Of a DNA stretch of 64,000 bases, positions 51,235 to 59,202 are shown one piece after another. The notes below the pieces were generated by a model. It ran no database searches and was not told the DNA's origin. It worked only from the letters and a program-made list of their open reading frames with translations. The stretch's first letter is position 1. Each line of letters opens with the position of its first letter. Origin of the DNA: an uncultured Oscillospiraceae bacterium (GTDB taxonomy: Bacteria > Bacillota > Clostridia > Oscillospirales > Oscillospiraceae); contig CANQSF010000001.1 of NCBI GenBank assembly GCA_947626345.1, positions 1 through 64,000 of the forward strand. The letters are read 5' to 3'. The translations under genes were made by a program, and so were the position numbers.

Positions 51235-52807
51235 CGCCTTATTTTTGAATGAGCTGTGCCGGGAGCTGGACGAGACGCTCACCGGCTGCAAGATCGACCG
51301 TGTCCATCAGCCGGAAAAGGACACGGTCTTGCTGGCTCTGCGGGGGAGCGAGGGCCCCGCGCGGCTGCTGATCTGCTTCGGCTCCGGCTCCGCCCGGGTA
51401 TGCCTGACCCAGGCCAGCTATGAAAATCCCGCCCAGCCGCCTATGTTCTGCATGCTCCTGCGCAAGCATCTGCAGGGGGCGCGGATCACCGCCATCACCC
51501 AGCCGGAGGGGGAGCGGATGCTCCTCATGCGCCTGAGCGCCTACGACGAGTTGGGGGAGAGCGTGGAGAAGACCCTGGCGGTGGAGCTGCTGGGCCGCAA
51601 CGCCAATCTCATCCTAGTGGACGGGGACGGCCGCATCCTGGACGCCGCCCGCCGGGTGGACGAGGAGATGAGCCCGCTGCGGCAGCTGCTGCCGGGGCTC
51701 ATCTACCGGCTGCCGCCCAAGCCGGAGCCCGGGAAGTTCTCGGGCCTGTCGCCGCTGATCCGGCGGGAGCTGGAGTGGCGGGGCATAGAGCCCGTCCCGG
51801 CCAGCCTGGAGGGCATGGAGCGGACCCCCACCATGCTGGTGGAGGGCGGGAAGCCCAAAGACTTCACCTTCCTGCCCATCCTGCAGTACGGCCCGTCGGT
51901 GGAGAGCATCTCCTATCCCGGCTGGTCGGCGCTGCTGGAGGCCTTTTACGCCGAGAAAGACCGGACCGAGCACCTGCGCAGCCGGGCCAGGAGCATGACG
52001 AAGCTGGTCCGCGGGGCCAAGAACCGCTCGGAGAAGAAGCTGGCCCTGCGGCTGCAGGAGCTGGCCGCCACCGAGGACCGGGAGACGGACAAGCGCCGGG
52101 GCGATCTCATCACCGCCAACATCTGGCGGATGAAGCAGGGCGTGGCCAGCGTGACGCTGGAGGATTTTTATGAGCCGGATCAGCCGGCGGTGACTGTGCC
52201 CCTGGACCCGAGAAAGTCCCCCCAGCAGAATGCCGCGGCCTATTATAAGCAGTACGCGAAGAAAAAGACCGCCCGGGAGCATCTGACGGGCCTCATCGAG
52301 GCCAACCGGACGGAGGCGGCCTATCTGGCGTCCGTCGCCGTGGAGCTGGACCGGGCCCAGACCCAGGCGGACCTGGATGTGATCCGCCAGGAGCTGGTCC
52401 AGGCGGGATACGTCAAGGAGCCGCGCAGGGGAAAGCGCCGGGAAAAGCCCGCCCAGCCTCTGCGGTTCGTAACCAGCGCGGGCCTGGAGGTGTTGGTGGG
52501 GCGGAGCAATCTGCAAAACGACGAGCTGACCTTCCGGACGGCCCGGCGGACGGACCTGTGGCTGCACGCGCAAAAGCTCCACGGGGCCCACGTGATCCTC
52601 CGGTGCGAGGGGATGGAGCCGGACGAGCGGTCCGTCTACGAGGCGGCGTGCCTGGCGGCGTTTTACTCCGAGGGGGGCCAGGCCGGACACGTGGCGGTGG
52701 ACGCCACCCAGGTCCGCTTCGTGAAAAAACAGAAGGGCGGCCGCCCGGGGATGGTGTTCTACACCGACCAGAGGACGATCATGGCAGAGCCCAAAAAAGG
52801 ATTATAA
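51224..52807 (+). CDS. rqcH: RqcH/FbpA-type ribosome quality control protein (NEMF family)
   Basis: 527 residues: NFACT-N domain with a formamidopyrimidine-glycosylase-like start (LDALFLNELCRELDETLTG), a coiled-coil middle (about 245-420) and the NFACT-R domain with TARRTDLWLHAQKLHGAHVIL. Binds split 50S subunits with stalled peptide and adds C-terminal alanine tails. Formerly called fibronectin-binding protein. Overlaps mrnC by 11 bp. Confidence 0.92.
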   Translation: MPLDALFLNELCRELDETLTGCKIDRVHQPEKDTVLLALRGSEGPARLLICFGSGSARVCLTQASYENPAQPPMFCMLLRKHLQGARITAITQPEGERMLLMRLSAYDELGESVEKTLAVELLGRNANLILVDGDGRILDAARRVDEEMSPLRQLLPGLIYRLPPKPEPGKFSGLSPLIRRELEWRGIEPVPASLEGMERTPTMLVEGGKPKDFTFLPILQYGPSVESISYPGWSALLEAFYAEKDRTEHLRSRARSMTKLVRGAKNRSEKKLALRLQELAATEDRETDKRRGDLITANIWRMKQGVASVTLEDFYEPDQPAVTVPLDPRKSPQQNAAAYYKQYAKKKTAREHLTGLIEANRTEAAYLASVAVELDRAQTQADLDVIRQELVQAGYVKEPRRGKRREKPAQPLRFVTSAGLEVLVGRSNLQNDELTFRTARRTDLWLHAQKLHGAHVILRCEGMEPDERSVYEAACLAAFYSEGGQAGHVAVDATQVRFVKKQKGGRPGMVFYTDQRTIMAEPKKGL

Positions 52808-52810
52808 AAG

Positions 52811-52836
52811 GATGACAGGCAGAAATGCCTGTCATC
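52811..52836. terminator. Bidirectional terminator, rqcH and SLH-like gene
   Basis: Stem GATGACAGGCA/TGCCTGTCATC with GAAA loop; T-rich tail for leftward reading (CCTTTTAT). Confidence 0.8.
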
Positions 52837-52853
52837 TCTCCTATTGTCGGGTA

Positions 52854-53939
52854 TCAGCCGCCTGTGACCAGGCCGATGGCGTTGGCCAGCAGCTCCGCCG
52901 CGCCGGCGCGGGTCAGCGTCGTCTCCACGTCCTCCCAGCTGCGCGTCATCACGCCGCAGGCGGTCAGATTGGCCACCGCCTGGGCCCAGCTCTCCCGGCT
53001 GTTGGCCTCGCCCACGTAGGCGGCGGCGCTGACCACATCGGTGACGCCGAGCACGGAGTTGAGGGTGACGCAGGCCTCCCGGAGCGTGATCGTCTCCGCC
53101 GGATCGAAGGTGGCGCCGGAGACGCCCGGTTGGCCCTGGATATAGCCGTTCATCAGCGCCGTGGCCACGTAGGGCTTCAGCCAGAGGCCGATGTCCCCGT
53201 CATCCCGGAAGCCGGTGGAGCTGACGCCCTTGAGCAGGTCGCAGCCCGCCGCGGTCATGCACATGGACAGAAACTCGCCCCGGGTGACCTCCGTGTCCGG
53301 GTTGAACACGTAATCGTCCCCCACGTATTCGCCGGTGAACACCCCGTTCTCCGTCAGGACGATGGCGGCGTACTCGCTGCCGCTGCCGGTGAGATCGGAG
53401 TAGGTCACCTTGGACTTCTGCTTGATGAGCTTGATGATCACCGTGCCCTCCTGGGAGGTGTTGCCGGCGCTGTCGGTGGCCCGGAAGCCGAAGTAATCCT
53501 TGCCCCGCTTGCCCTCCTCCGGCGTGTAGACGAAGGCGCCGTTGGGGGACAGGCGCACCGTGCCCTTCATGGGCTGGGTGACGATCTCGAAGGTCAGCTC
53601 GTCGCCGTCCGGATCGTGGGCGGTGAGCTGGCCGCCCACGGATACGCCCCGGTAGGTCTCGATCTGCTGGTTCTCCGCCACGGGGGCGGTGCTGCCGGGA
53701 GCGGCCCCGGCGGCGTCTATGCGGCCGCTGACGGATACGATGGACTGGCTGGGCGCGTAGACAGCGCCGGGGGAGGCGCTGGCGTCGGGGTCCGCGCTGA
53801 CCGCGGGATCGGCGGCCGTGGTCTGGACGGAGCCGCCCTGCCCCAGATCGGACACGTCCCGCAGCGGCGCGGCCGCCAGAGCGGGCGTGGCGCCCAGGAG
53901 GAAGAGTATGAGCAGGACCCATGTGATTGTACGTTTCAT
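52854..53939 (-). CDS. Exported protein with cadherin-like domain and SLH-like repeats
   Basis: 361 residues. A Sec signal peptide MKRTITWVLLILFLLGATPALA is followed by an Ala/Ser/Asp linker, a cadherin/Ig-like domain with LTAHDPDGDELTFEIVTQP and GKDYFGFRATDSAGN, and C-terminal SLH-like repeats (FNPDTEVTRGEFLSMCMTA; FDPAETITLREACVTLN). Probably held on the cell wall. The start is set at ATG 53939 because GGAGGT lies 7 nt before it; the open frame continues into the tRNA-Leu gene and is not coding there. Confidence 0.85.
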   Translation of the reverse strand: MKRTITWVLLILFLLGATPALAAAPLRDVSDLGQGGSVQTTAADPAVSADPDASASPGAVYAPSQSIVSVSGRIDAAGAAPGSTAPVAENQQIETYRGVSVGGQLTAHDPDGDELTFEIVTQPMKGTVRLSPNGAFVYTPEEGKRGKDYFGFRATDSAGNTSQEGTVIIKLIKQKSKVTYSDLTGSGSEYAAIVLTENGVFTGEYVGDDYVFNPDTEVTRGEFLSMCMTAAGCDLLKGVSSTGFRDDGDIGLWLKPYVATALMNGYIQGQPGVSGATFDPAETITLREACVTLNSVLGVTDVVSAAAYVGEANSRESWAQAVANLTACGVMTRSWEDVETTLTRAGAAELLANAIGLVTGG

Positions 53940-54097
53940 GTAACGACCTCCATGATGATTTGTACCGGTATTGTTTGCGGGCACAGTGCAAAATATTCCC
54001 AGCGGGGCGCGCCGGAGCTTGCCACATTCTTGTGATATCATAAGCGGCAGCTCCCGCGGATATGACAGGCCCCGGGGCAAAATTCGGAGGATGGGCC

Positions 54098-54125
54098 TTG
54101 ACAAACAGCATGAATCTGCTATAAT
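54098..54125 (+). promoter_or_regulatory. Promoter of tRNA-Leu(GAG)
   Basis: TTGACA at 54098-54103, 16-bp spacer, TATAAT at 54120-54125. Confidence 0.75.
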
Positions 54126-54140
54126 TATCAGGCATTCCAA

Positions 54141-54227
54141 GCGGGGTTGCTGGAATTGGCAGACAGGCAGGCTTGAGGTGCCTGTGTTCGTCAGGACGTG
54201 TGGGTTCAAGTCCCATACCCCGCACCA
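54141..54227 (+). tRNA. tRNA-Leu(GAG)
   Basis: Class II tRNA. Acceptor GCGGGGT with ACCCCGC (54217-54223), anticodon loop TTGAGGT giving GAG, long variable arm, encoded CCA at 54225-54227. Confidence 0.95.
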
Positions 54228-54268
54228 AATCCCGGAAGTACCGAAAATACGGGCTTCCGGGATTTTTT
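54228..54268 (+). terminator. Terminator of tRNA-Leu(GAG)
   Basis: AATCCCGGAAG pairs with CTTCCGGGATT, with inner CCG/CGG, followed by TTTTC. Confidence 0.88.
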
Positions 54269-54610
54269 CTTGTGTTTTCAAGCGTTTGCGGGCTTTTCAA
54301 AGTATATCAAATGTTTACTTTATAAACCTTTTTAGCATCTTTAAAACTTTGATTTTACAAAAAATGCGGATGAAAACGCGGATGAAACAGCCGGAGGCGC
54401 TATGCCCCCGGCTTGAAAAATTATTGGAATTATTCTGTGTACTTCTTCCTGTCGGACTGTGCCGACCGCTTAACTATAAACATTATAGCACTACTGACAA
54501 TGGTCATCATAGCATACCCGGCTGCCGATATCGACCGCCCGGCTTTTATGCTTTCTCGAACACTGCACACCATGCGGGGCGCAGCTATGGCCACCGTCGC
54601 CCCGGCGACC
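54269..54610. other. AT-rich stretch without a supported gene
   Basis: About 340 bp. Contains the tandem motif GCGGATGAAAACGCGGATGAAA (about 54366-54387, two copies of GCGGATGAAA), a GCCGGAGGCGC...GCCCCCGGC hairpin at about 54391-54414, and short frames on both strands. One leftward frame, about 54428-54570, has a hydrophobic helix but no ribosome site. The composition, next to a tRNA-Leu, resembles an integration scar. Confidence 0.4.
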
Positions 54611-54639
54611 TTGATTTTCTGCTTTAAAGCGTTTATACT
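54611..54639 (+). promoter_or_regulatory. Predicted promoter of the 54688 gene
   Basis: TTGATT at 54611-54616, 17-bp spacer, TATACT at 54634-54639. The transcription start near 54646 excludes a GTG start at 54640. Confidence 0.65.
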
Positions 54640-54687
54640 GTGATCGTATCCGATCCATTGGGAAAAACGGCGATATGGAGCGTTGCG

Positions 54688-55806
54688 ATGGGGACGAACG
54701 ACATCACCACCGTCCAGCCAATTGAATATGACGCCGTCCTGTATGGGCACATGACGCCTGCCGAGGCGGCCGCTTATCTTCAGGACGGCAGGGTGGTCCC
54801 ACGCTCCTTTGGGGAGACGCTTCGCCTGATGTACCCCTATGCCGACCTGCAAAGCAGGCTGACAGGTTTTTTTGCGGCCCAGCCGGGCGCGGAGGCCCGT
54901 GCCGTGCGCCGGAATGTCCGCAACTGGCTGGGCTCCCGTCACCGCCCCTCCAACCGGCGGGACGTGTTCGGCATCGCCTTTGCCCTGCGGCTGACGGAGC
55001 AGCAGCTGGACCATCTCCTGTGTGTTTGCACCGACTACGGCATCCAGTACCGAAACGGCTGGGAGGCGGTGTTCTCCTGGTTTTTGCGCAATGGCCGCCC
55101 CTGGCAGGAGGCGGCGGACTTTTATGGCGCTCTGCCCGTGGCGCCCGGCCTGGACCAGGTCACCGGCCGGGAGGCGTCCCAGCTCACCAGGGAGATACGC
55201 GACGAGATGCTCCTGGCCGTCACCCTCCCGGAGCTGGAGGCGTGCTATAGGCGGAATCTGGACAAATTCGGCTCCCTGCATCTGAGGGCGTATTACTATT
55301 TCGAGCTCTATATGCGCCAGCTGATCCGGCCCGAGCCGCCCTGGGCGGACGAGGAGGAGCGGGATTACTCCGTGGAGACTGTGATGGAGACCTATCTCAC
55401 CGTCCACATGCCCAGCGGCGCCAGCCGGAAGGGCTTCAGCGTGGTCCAGCGGCTGGTCAAGCAGAACTGGCCCAACGCCACGAGCCTGAAGAACATCCGC
55501 CTGCACAAGGAGGACGTGCCCCGGAAGCTGCTGCTGCTTCTGTACGTGGTGACAGAGAACGTAGGCGTCCAGGACGGGCCCTACAACGAGGACTACGGGG
55601 AGGAGGACCTGACCGTCGAGGAGCGGCTGGACGACCACTGGTGGACCCTCAACGCCCTGCTGGCCGACTGCGGCATGGCCCCGCTGGACCCCCGCAACGC
55701 CACTGACTGGCTCATCCTGTACTGCATGTGCGGCGACCCGGACGAGCCCATGAGCGACCGTCTGGAGCAGGTCATCAAGCACATGTTCAAAAATATCCGG
55801 GAATAA
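54688..55806 (+). CDS. Unrecognised cytoplasmic protein beside the kinase array
   Basis: 372 residues from ATG 54688 (TGGAG about 9 nt before). No signal or membrane segment. Residues about 70-130 (VRNWLGSRHRPSNRRDVFGIAFALRL and on) are helical with the rhythm of a helix-turn-helix or small adaptor domain; the rest is mixed, rich in Trp, Tyr and Leu, ending in a charged helix (RLEQVIKHMFKNIRE). I do not recognise a family. It converges on the kinase genes and shares their terminator, so a link in signalling is possible but unproven. Confidence 0.7.
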   Translation: MGTNDITTVQPIEYDAVLYGHMTPAEAAAYLQDGRVVPRSFGETLRLMYPYADLQSRLTGFFAAQPGAEARAVRRNVRNWLGSRHRPSNRRDVFGIAFALRLTEQQLDHLLCVCTDYGIQYRNGWEAVFSWFLRNGRPWQEAADFYGALPVAPGLDQVTGREASQLTREIRDEMLLAVTLPELEACYRRNLDKFGSLHLRAYYYFELYMRQLIRPEPPWADEEERDYSVETVMETYLTVHMPSGASRKGFSVVQRLVKQNWPNATSLKNIRLHKEDVPRKLLLLLYVVTENVGVQDGPYNEDYGEEDLTVEERLDDHWWTLNALLADCGMAPLDPRNATDWLILYCMCGDPDEPMSDRLEQVIKHMFKNIRE

Positions 55807-55814
55807 CGGCATAC

Positions 55815-55854
55815 AAAACCCGCCGGGAACGAGATCGTTCCCGGCGGGCGTTTT
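55815..55854. terminator. Bidirectional terminator, 54688 gene and kinase gene
   Basis: CCCGCCGGGAAC pairs with GTTCCCGGCGGG (55819-55830 with 55837-55848), with T-rich tails on both sides. Confidence 0.9.
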
Positions 55855-55857
55855 CGT

Positions 55858-58800
55858 CTATTGCTGCTCCCACACCGGCTCGACGCCCTCTACGTCCACT
55901 TGGTCATCCCAGTTGTCCCTGCGGACCAGCCGGAGCGTGCCGCTGTTTTGGATGGGGACGGTGATCTTCTTGGGCGCGCCCAGATACATCTCTCCCCGGT
56001 TCACCAGCGTGCCTGACGCGTCAAAGATGTCGTCCTGCGTGCTGCCTACCCAAACGTGGCCGTCGTTTTCCAGCGTCGTGCCCTCCGTCATGGTCACGTC
56101 CGCGTTGCCGAACGTGAGCCAGCACATCCCGCCCACCGTGACCGCACACTCGTCCAGCCGGACCGTCTTTCCAGAAAAGCGCACCGACGTTCCGTCGCCC
56201 GACAGGCCCAGCTTCGCGTCCGCCAGCTCTGCGTCCGCGGGGAATGTGAGCCCCCCGCTGACGGATATGCTGGCCTCGCGGGCGGAGAAACCGCCGCGAA
56301 ATGGGGCAAAAACGCTGGCGCCGGCATCCACCGTCATATCCGCCCCGTCCATGGTGAACTGCTCCGCCCGCATGGGGGCGAACACCGCGCCGCGCACGGT
56401 GATGTGCGCATTGTCCAGGGTAAGGCTCCGGCACTCGCCGTACAGGGCCGTGACCGGACCGGCCAGGGTCAGCTCCCCGCCGGGCTCCACGGTCAGGGAG
56501 CTGCCGTCCGTCAGCGCCGCCTGGCTGTGTTCATACACCCGCAGGGTATCGGCCCGCAGCGAGCCGCCCTTCCACAGGACCAAGGTCGTGCCCTGTACGG
56601 CGATAGGGGCCTCCGGCCCCGCCGTCACAGCGCCGCCGATATACAGGGGCGCCGTCACTTCCAGCGGGCCGGTGAGCGTCATGTCGCCCGGCACATAGAC
56701 CGGGTCCGTTCCTTTCAGCGCCGCGCGCAGGGAGGACTCGTCCTCCGCCGTGACGTATCCCTCCGGCAGCCGGTCCAGCTCGGGCGTGCGCAGAGAGCCC
56801 AGCCAGCCCATCTGGTCCTCGCCGCCCGGCTGGACCGTGCCCGGCCCCAGCACCTGGCCGCCGGCCTGCACATGGTCCGCCGTGGCCTCCACCGCGCCGT
56901 GGCGATTATAGATGAGCCCCACCCCGAGATCCAGACAGTCACCCAGCTGGATGAGCCCGTCGTTGACCGTCCACGCCGCGTTGCTGAAGACGCTGCCGTC
57001 CCCGGCGGCGAACACGCCGCCGTTATAAAACGCGCCGGCATTCGTGAAGGTCACGCCGGGGGAGGGCCAAACGCTGTCTGTCACCTCCAACCGGCCCAGG
57101 TTCACCATATCTCCGCCGGCAGCGACGAATATGCCCGCGGCCATCCGGCCCAGGTTCACCACCTGTCCGCCCTCCGAAACGCAGCTCCAGTCATCGGGCG
57201 TGAATACGCCGCCGTTGAGCATCAGACCGCCGCCGCCCAGGAGGAAGGACCCGCCTTCGCCGGTCTCGGCGATGGTCCCACCGTTGTACACCACGGCGTC
57301 CTTCGCCTCCAGACAGCAGGCCATCTCGCCCTCGTTCACCAGCACGGAGCCGTTCAGGAGAAAGCCCGCGCCGGCCGCCGCGTCGATCTGGACGCCGGGG
57401 GCGATGAACACCGTCTTTCCGGTCATGTCATAGGACCTGTCCAGCGTCATGTCTGCGTCGAGCAGGAGCGTGTCGTAAAGCCGCAGCCCCTCCTGCAGCT
57501 GCCACAGGTCCGACGCCGGCTGGGCGTTTTCCCGCCGGGGCAGGAGCCGCAGCCGTCCCGCCATAGCCTGGGCCAGGTCCCGGTCCATGGCCAGGTTGCC
57601 GCCCTCGTCCATGAGCACCACGGCCAGTTCCTCTCCGTCCGGCGACATGGTCCCCGCCAGCTGCAGCCGGGTACCGGCCCCCTCCAGGAGGATGAGCCCC
57701 CGGCAGTCCAGCTCCCCGTCCACCCGCAGGGCGCTGCCCTCCGGCACGGTCAGCCAGTTGGCGAACAGGGTGGAGCCGCTCTCGGTCAACAGGGGCTTTT
57801 CCAGCACGAACGGCCCGCCCTCCGGGTCGTTCAGGTCCAGGACCGCGCCCTCGCCCAGGACCACGGCGGACACGCCGTCGTCCTCCATGAGCTGTCGAAG
57901 CGTCTCCGGGCCGTAGGCCCCGTCCTCCAGCACCGCCGCGCCGTCGAATATCCCCGTGTCGATGGCCGCGCCGCCGCCGGGGGCCGCGTCGGCCGCCGGA
58001 CCGGGCGCGGACCGGCCCAGAAAGGCCCACAGCCCCCCGGCCAGCACCAGCGCCAGCGCCGTGACGGCGGCTATGACCCGGCCCTTCCGCCGGCGGGAGG
58101 GCTTTTCGGTCTCGCTTATGTCGATCTTCTCCGGCGTCTGCCAGGGCCCTTTTCGCTCCGGCAGCGGGGCGGTGCCTTCGTATAATGCCTCATACAGCTG
58201 TCCCATGGACCGGAACCGCCGCCTTGGCTGGATGCGCAGGCCCTTCAATATCGCGTGCTCCTGCCGTCCTGTCAGGGACACCCCCAGCTTGCTGGGCAGC
58301 AGAAGCGTTTCCTCCGGGACCCGGTCAAGGGGCTGAGGCGGCGTCTGCCCCGTCAGGCAGTAGTACATGGTGGCGCACAGGGCGTACACGTCCGTCCAGG
58401 GGCCCTGGCCCTTTTGGCGGTACTGCTCGATGGGGGCGTAGCCATATTTGAGGGAAATGGTCAGCGTCCGCCGTCCGGCTGCTGTCTCCCGAGCGCAGCC
58501 GAAATCCAGGAGCCGGGCGCGCCCGTCCTCCAGCATGATATTGTCCGGGGAGATGTCCCGGTGGACCAGCCCTGCGGCGTGGAGCTTTCCCAGCGCCAGA
58601 CACACGGGCTCCAGCAGGCCGAACAATTCCTCCGGCGGCACCCGGCCGCCCCGCTGGGCCGTCAGAGCCGTCAGCGTGACGCCCTGCACGTGCTCCATGA
58701 CGATATAGGCGGTGCCGTTGGCCTCGAAAAAGTCCCGCACGCCCACGATGGCCGGCTGTTTTTCCATCCGGGCCATGACCCGCGCTTCCTCCAAAAACCG

Positions 58801-59172
58801 CTGTCTGCCCCGGTCAAAGCCCTCCGGCGGCATGCCCACCAGACCGACCACCGCCGGGAAACCGGCGGCGCTGCGGGCGACCCTGTCCCGGGGGTAATAC
58901 TCCTTCACGGCCACCTTCACGTCCAGGCGGGTGTCCAGGCCCACATAGGTGATGCCGAACCCGCCCTCGCCCAGGACTGCGCCCAGCAGATACCGTTCCT
59001 CCAGCAATGTCCCCGGCGGCAGATGGTGGGCCTGGGGCGCGTAGGCGGACCCGTCCCGCCCGCAGACGGGACAGACCACTTCATCGCCGCTCAGCGGCGC
59101 CATACAGTACGGACAACGCTTTTCCAGGTCCCTCGCCTCCCTTGCCGGGTCTCTCCTTTGATTGTAACACAT
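55858..59172 (-). CDS. Receptor-like Ser/Thr protein kinase with large repetitive outer domain
   Basis: About 1100 residues. Parts in order: zinc ribbon CPYC...CPVC, kinase domain with intact glycine loop GEGGFG, VAVK lysine, HRDISPDN and DFG, one membrane helix (AAVTALALVLAGGLWAFLG), then about 700 extracellular residues of short beta-rich repeats (patterns NxGxF/VFxxGDGxxF, LTLAGPV, NRGEMYLG), likely a beta-helix. All catalytic residues are present, so it should be active. Start uncertain: the promoter -10 at 59161-59166 lies downstream of ATG 59172, and CTG 59127 with GGGAGG 8 nt before it would give MEKRCPYC, matching the paralog's MERRYCPYC. The ligand is unknown. Confidence 0.85.
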   Translation of the reverse strand: MCYNQRRDPAREARDLEKRCPYCMAPLSGDEVVCPVCGRDGSAYAPQAHHLPPGTLLEERYLLGAVLGEGGFGITYVGLDTRLDVKVAVKEYYPRDRVARSAAGFPAVVGLVGMPPEGFDRGRQRFLEEARVMARMEKQPAIVGVRDFFEANGTAYIVMEHVQGVTLTALTAQRGGRVPPEELFGLLEPVCLALGKLHAAGLVHRDISPDNIMLEDGRARLLDFGCARETAAGRRTLTISLKYGYAPIEQYRQKGQGPWTDVYALCATMYYCLTGQTPPQPLDRVPEETLLLPSKLGVSLTGRQEHAILKGLRIQPRRRFRSMGQLYEALYEGTAPLPERKGPWQTPEKIDISETEKPSRRRKGRVIAAVTALALVLAGGLWAFLGRSAPGPAADAAPGGGAAIDTGIFDGAAVLEDGAYGPETLRQLMEDDGVSAVVLGEGAVLDLNDPEGGPFVLEKPLLTESGSTLFANWLTVPEGSALRVDGELDCRGLILLEGAGTRLQLAGTMSPDGEELAVVLMDEGGNLAMDRDLAQAMAGRLRLLPRRENAQPASDLWQLQEGLRLYDTLLLDADMTLDRSYDMTGKTVFIAPGVQIDAAAGAGFLLNGSVLVNEGEMACCLEAKDAVVYNGGTIAETGEGGSFLLGGGGLMLNGGVFTPDDWSCVSEGGQVVNLGRMAAGIFVAAGGDMVNLGRLEVTDSVWPSPGVTFTNAGAFYNGGVFAAGDGSVFSNAAWTVNDGLIQLGDCLDLGVGLIYNRHGAVEATADHVQAGGQVLGPGTVQPGGEDQMGWLGSLRTPELDRLPEGYVTAEDESSLRAALKGTDPVYVPGDMTLTGPLEVTAPLYIGGAVTAGPEAPIAVQGTTLVLWKGGSLRADTLRVYEHSQAALTDGSSLTVEPGGELTLAGPVTALYGECRSLTLDNAHITVRGAVFAPMRAEQFTMDGADMTVDAGASVFAPFRGGFSAREASISVSGGLTFPADAELADAKLGLSGDGTSVRFSGKTVRLDECAVTVGGMCWLTFGNADVTMTEGTTLENDGHVWVGSTQDDIFDASGTLVNRGEMYLGAPKKITVPIQNSGTLRLVRRDNWDDQVDVEGVEPVWEQQ

Positions 59173-59190
59173 TTTGCGCAAGCTTGTTAA
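59161..59190 (-). promoter_or_regulatory. Predicted promoter of the first kinase gene
   Basis: Leftward TTAACA (59190-59185), 18-bp spacer, TACAAT (59166-59161). It suggests this gene can be made apart from its upstream paralog. Confidence 0.5.
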
Positions 59191-59202
59191 GTCCCATGCG
59201 CG

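Noticed and set aside
53940..54281. N-terminal extension of the SLH-like protein
   Set aside because: The extension runs through tRNA-Leu(GAG) and its terminator; a signal peptide with a good ribosome site starts at 53939.
54413..54643. Small membrane gene before the 54688 gene
   Set aside because: Hydrophobic frames exist on both strands but without ribosome sites or family resemblance.
56056..58185. Long rightward frame opposite the kinase ectodomain
   Set aside because: Arg/His/Gln-rich shadow; the leftward frame holds consistent repeats.
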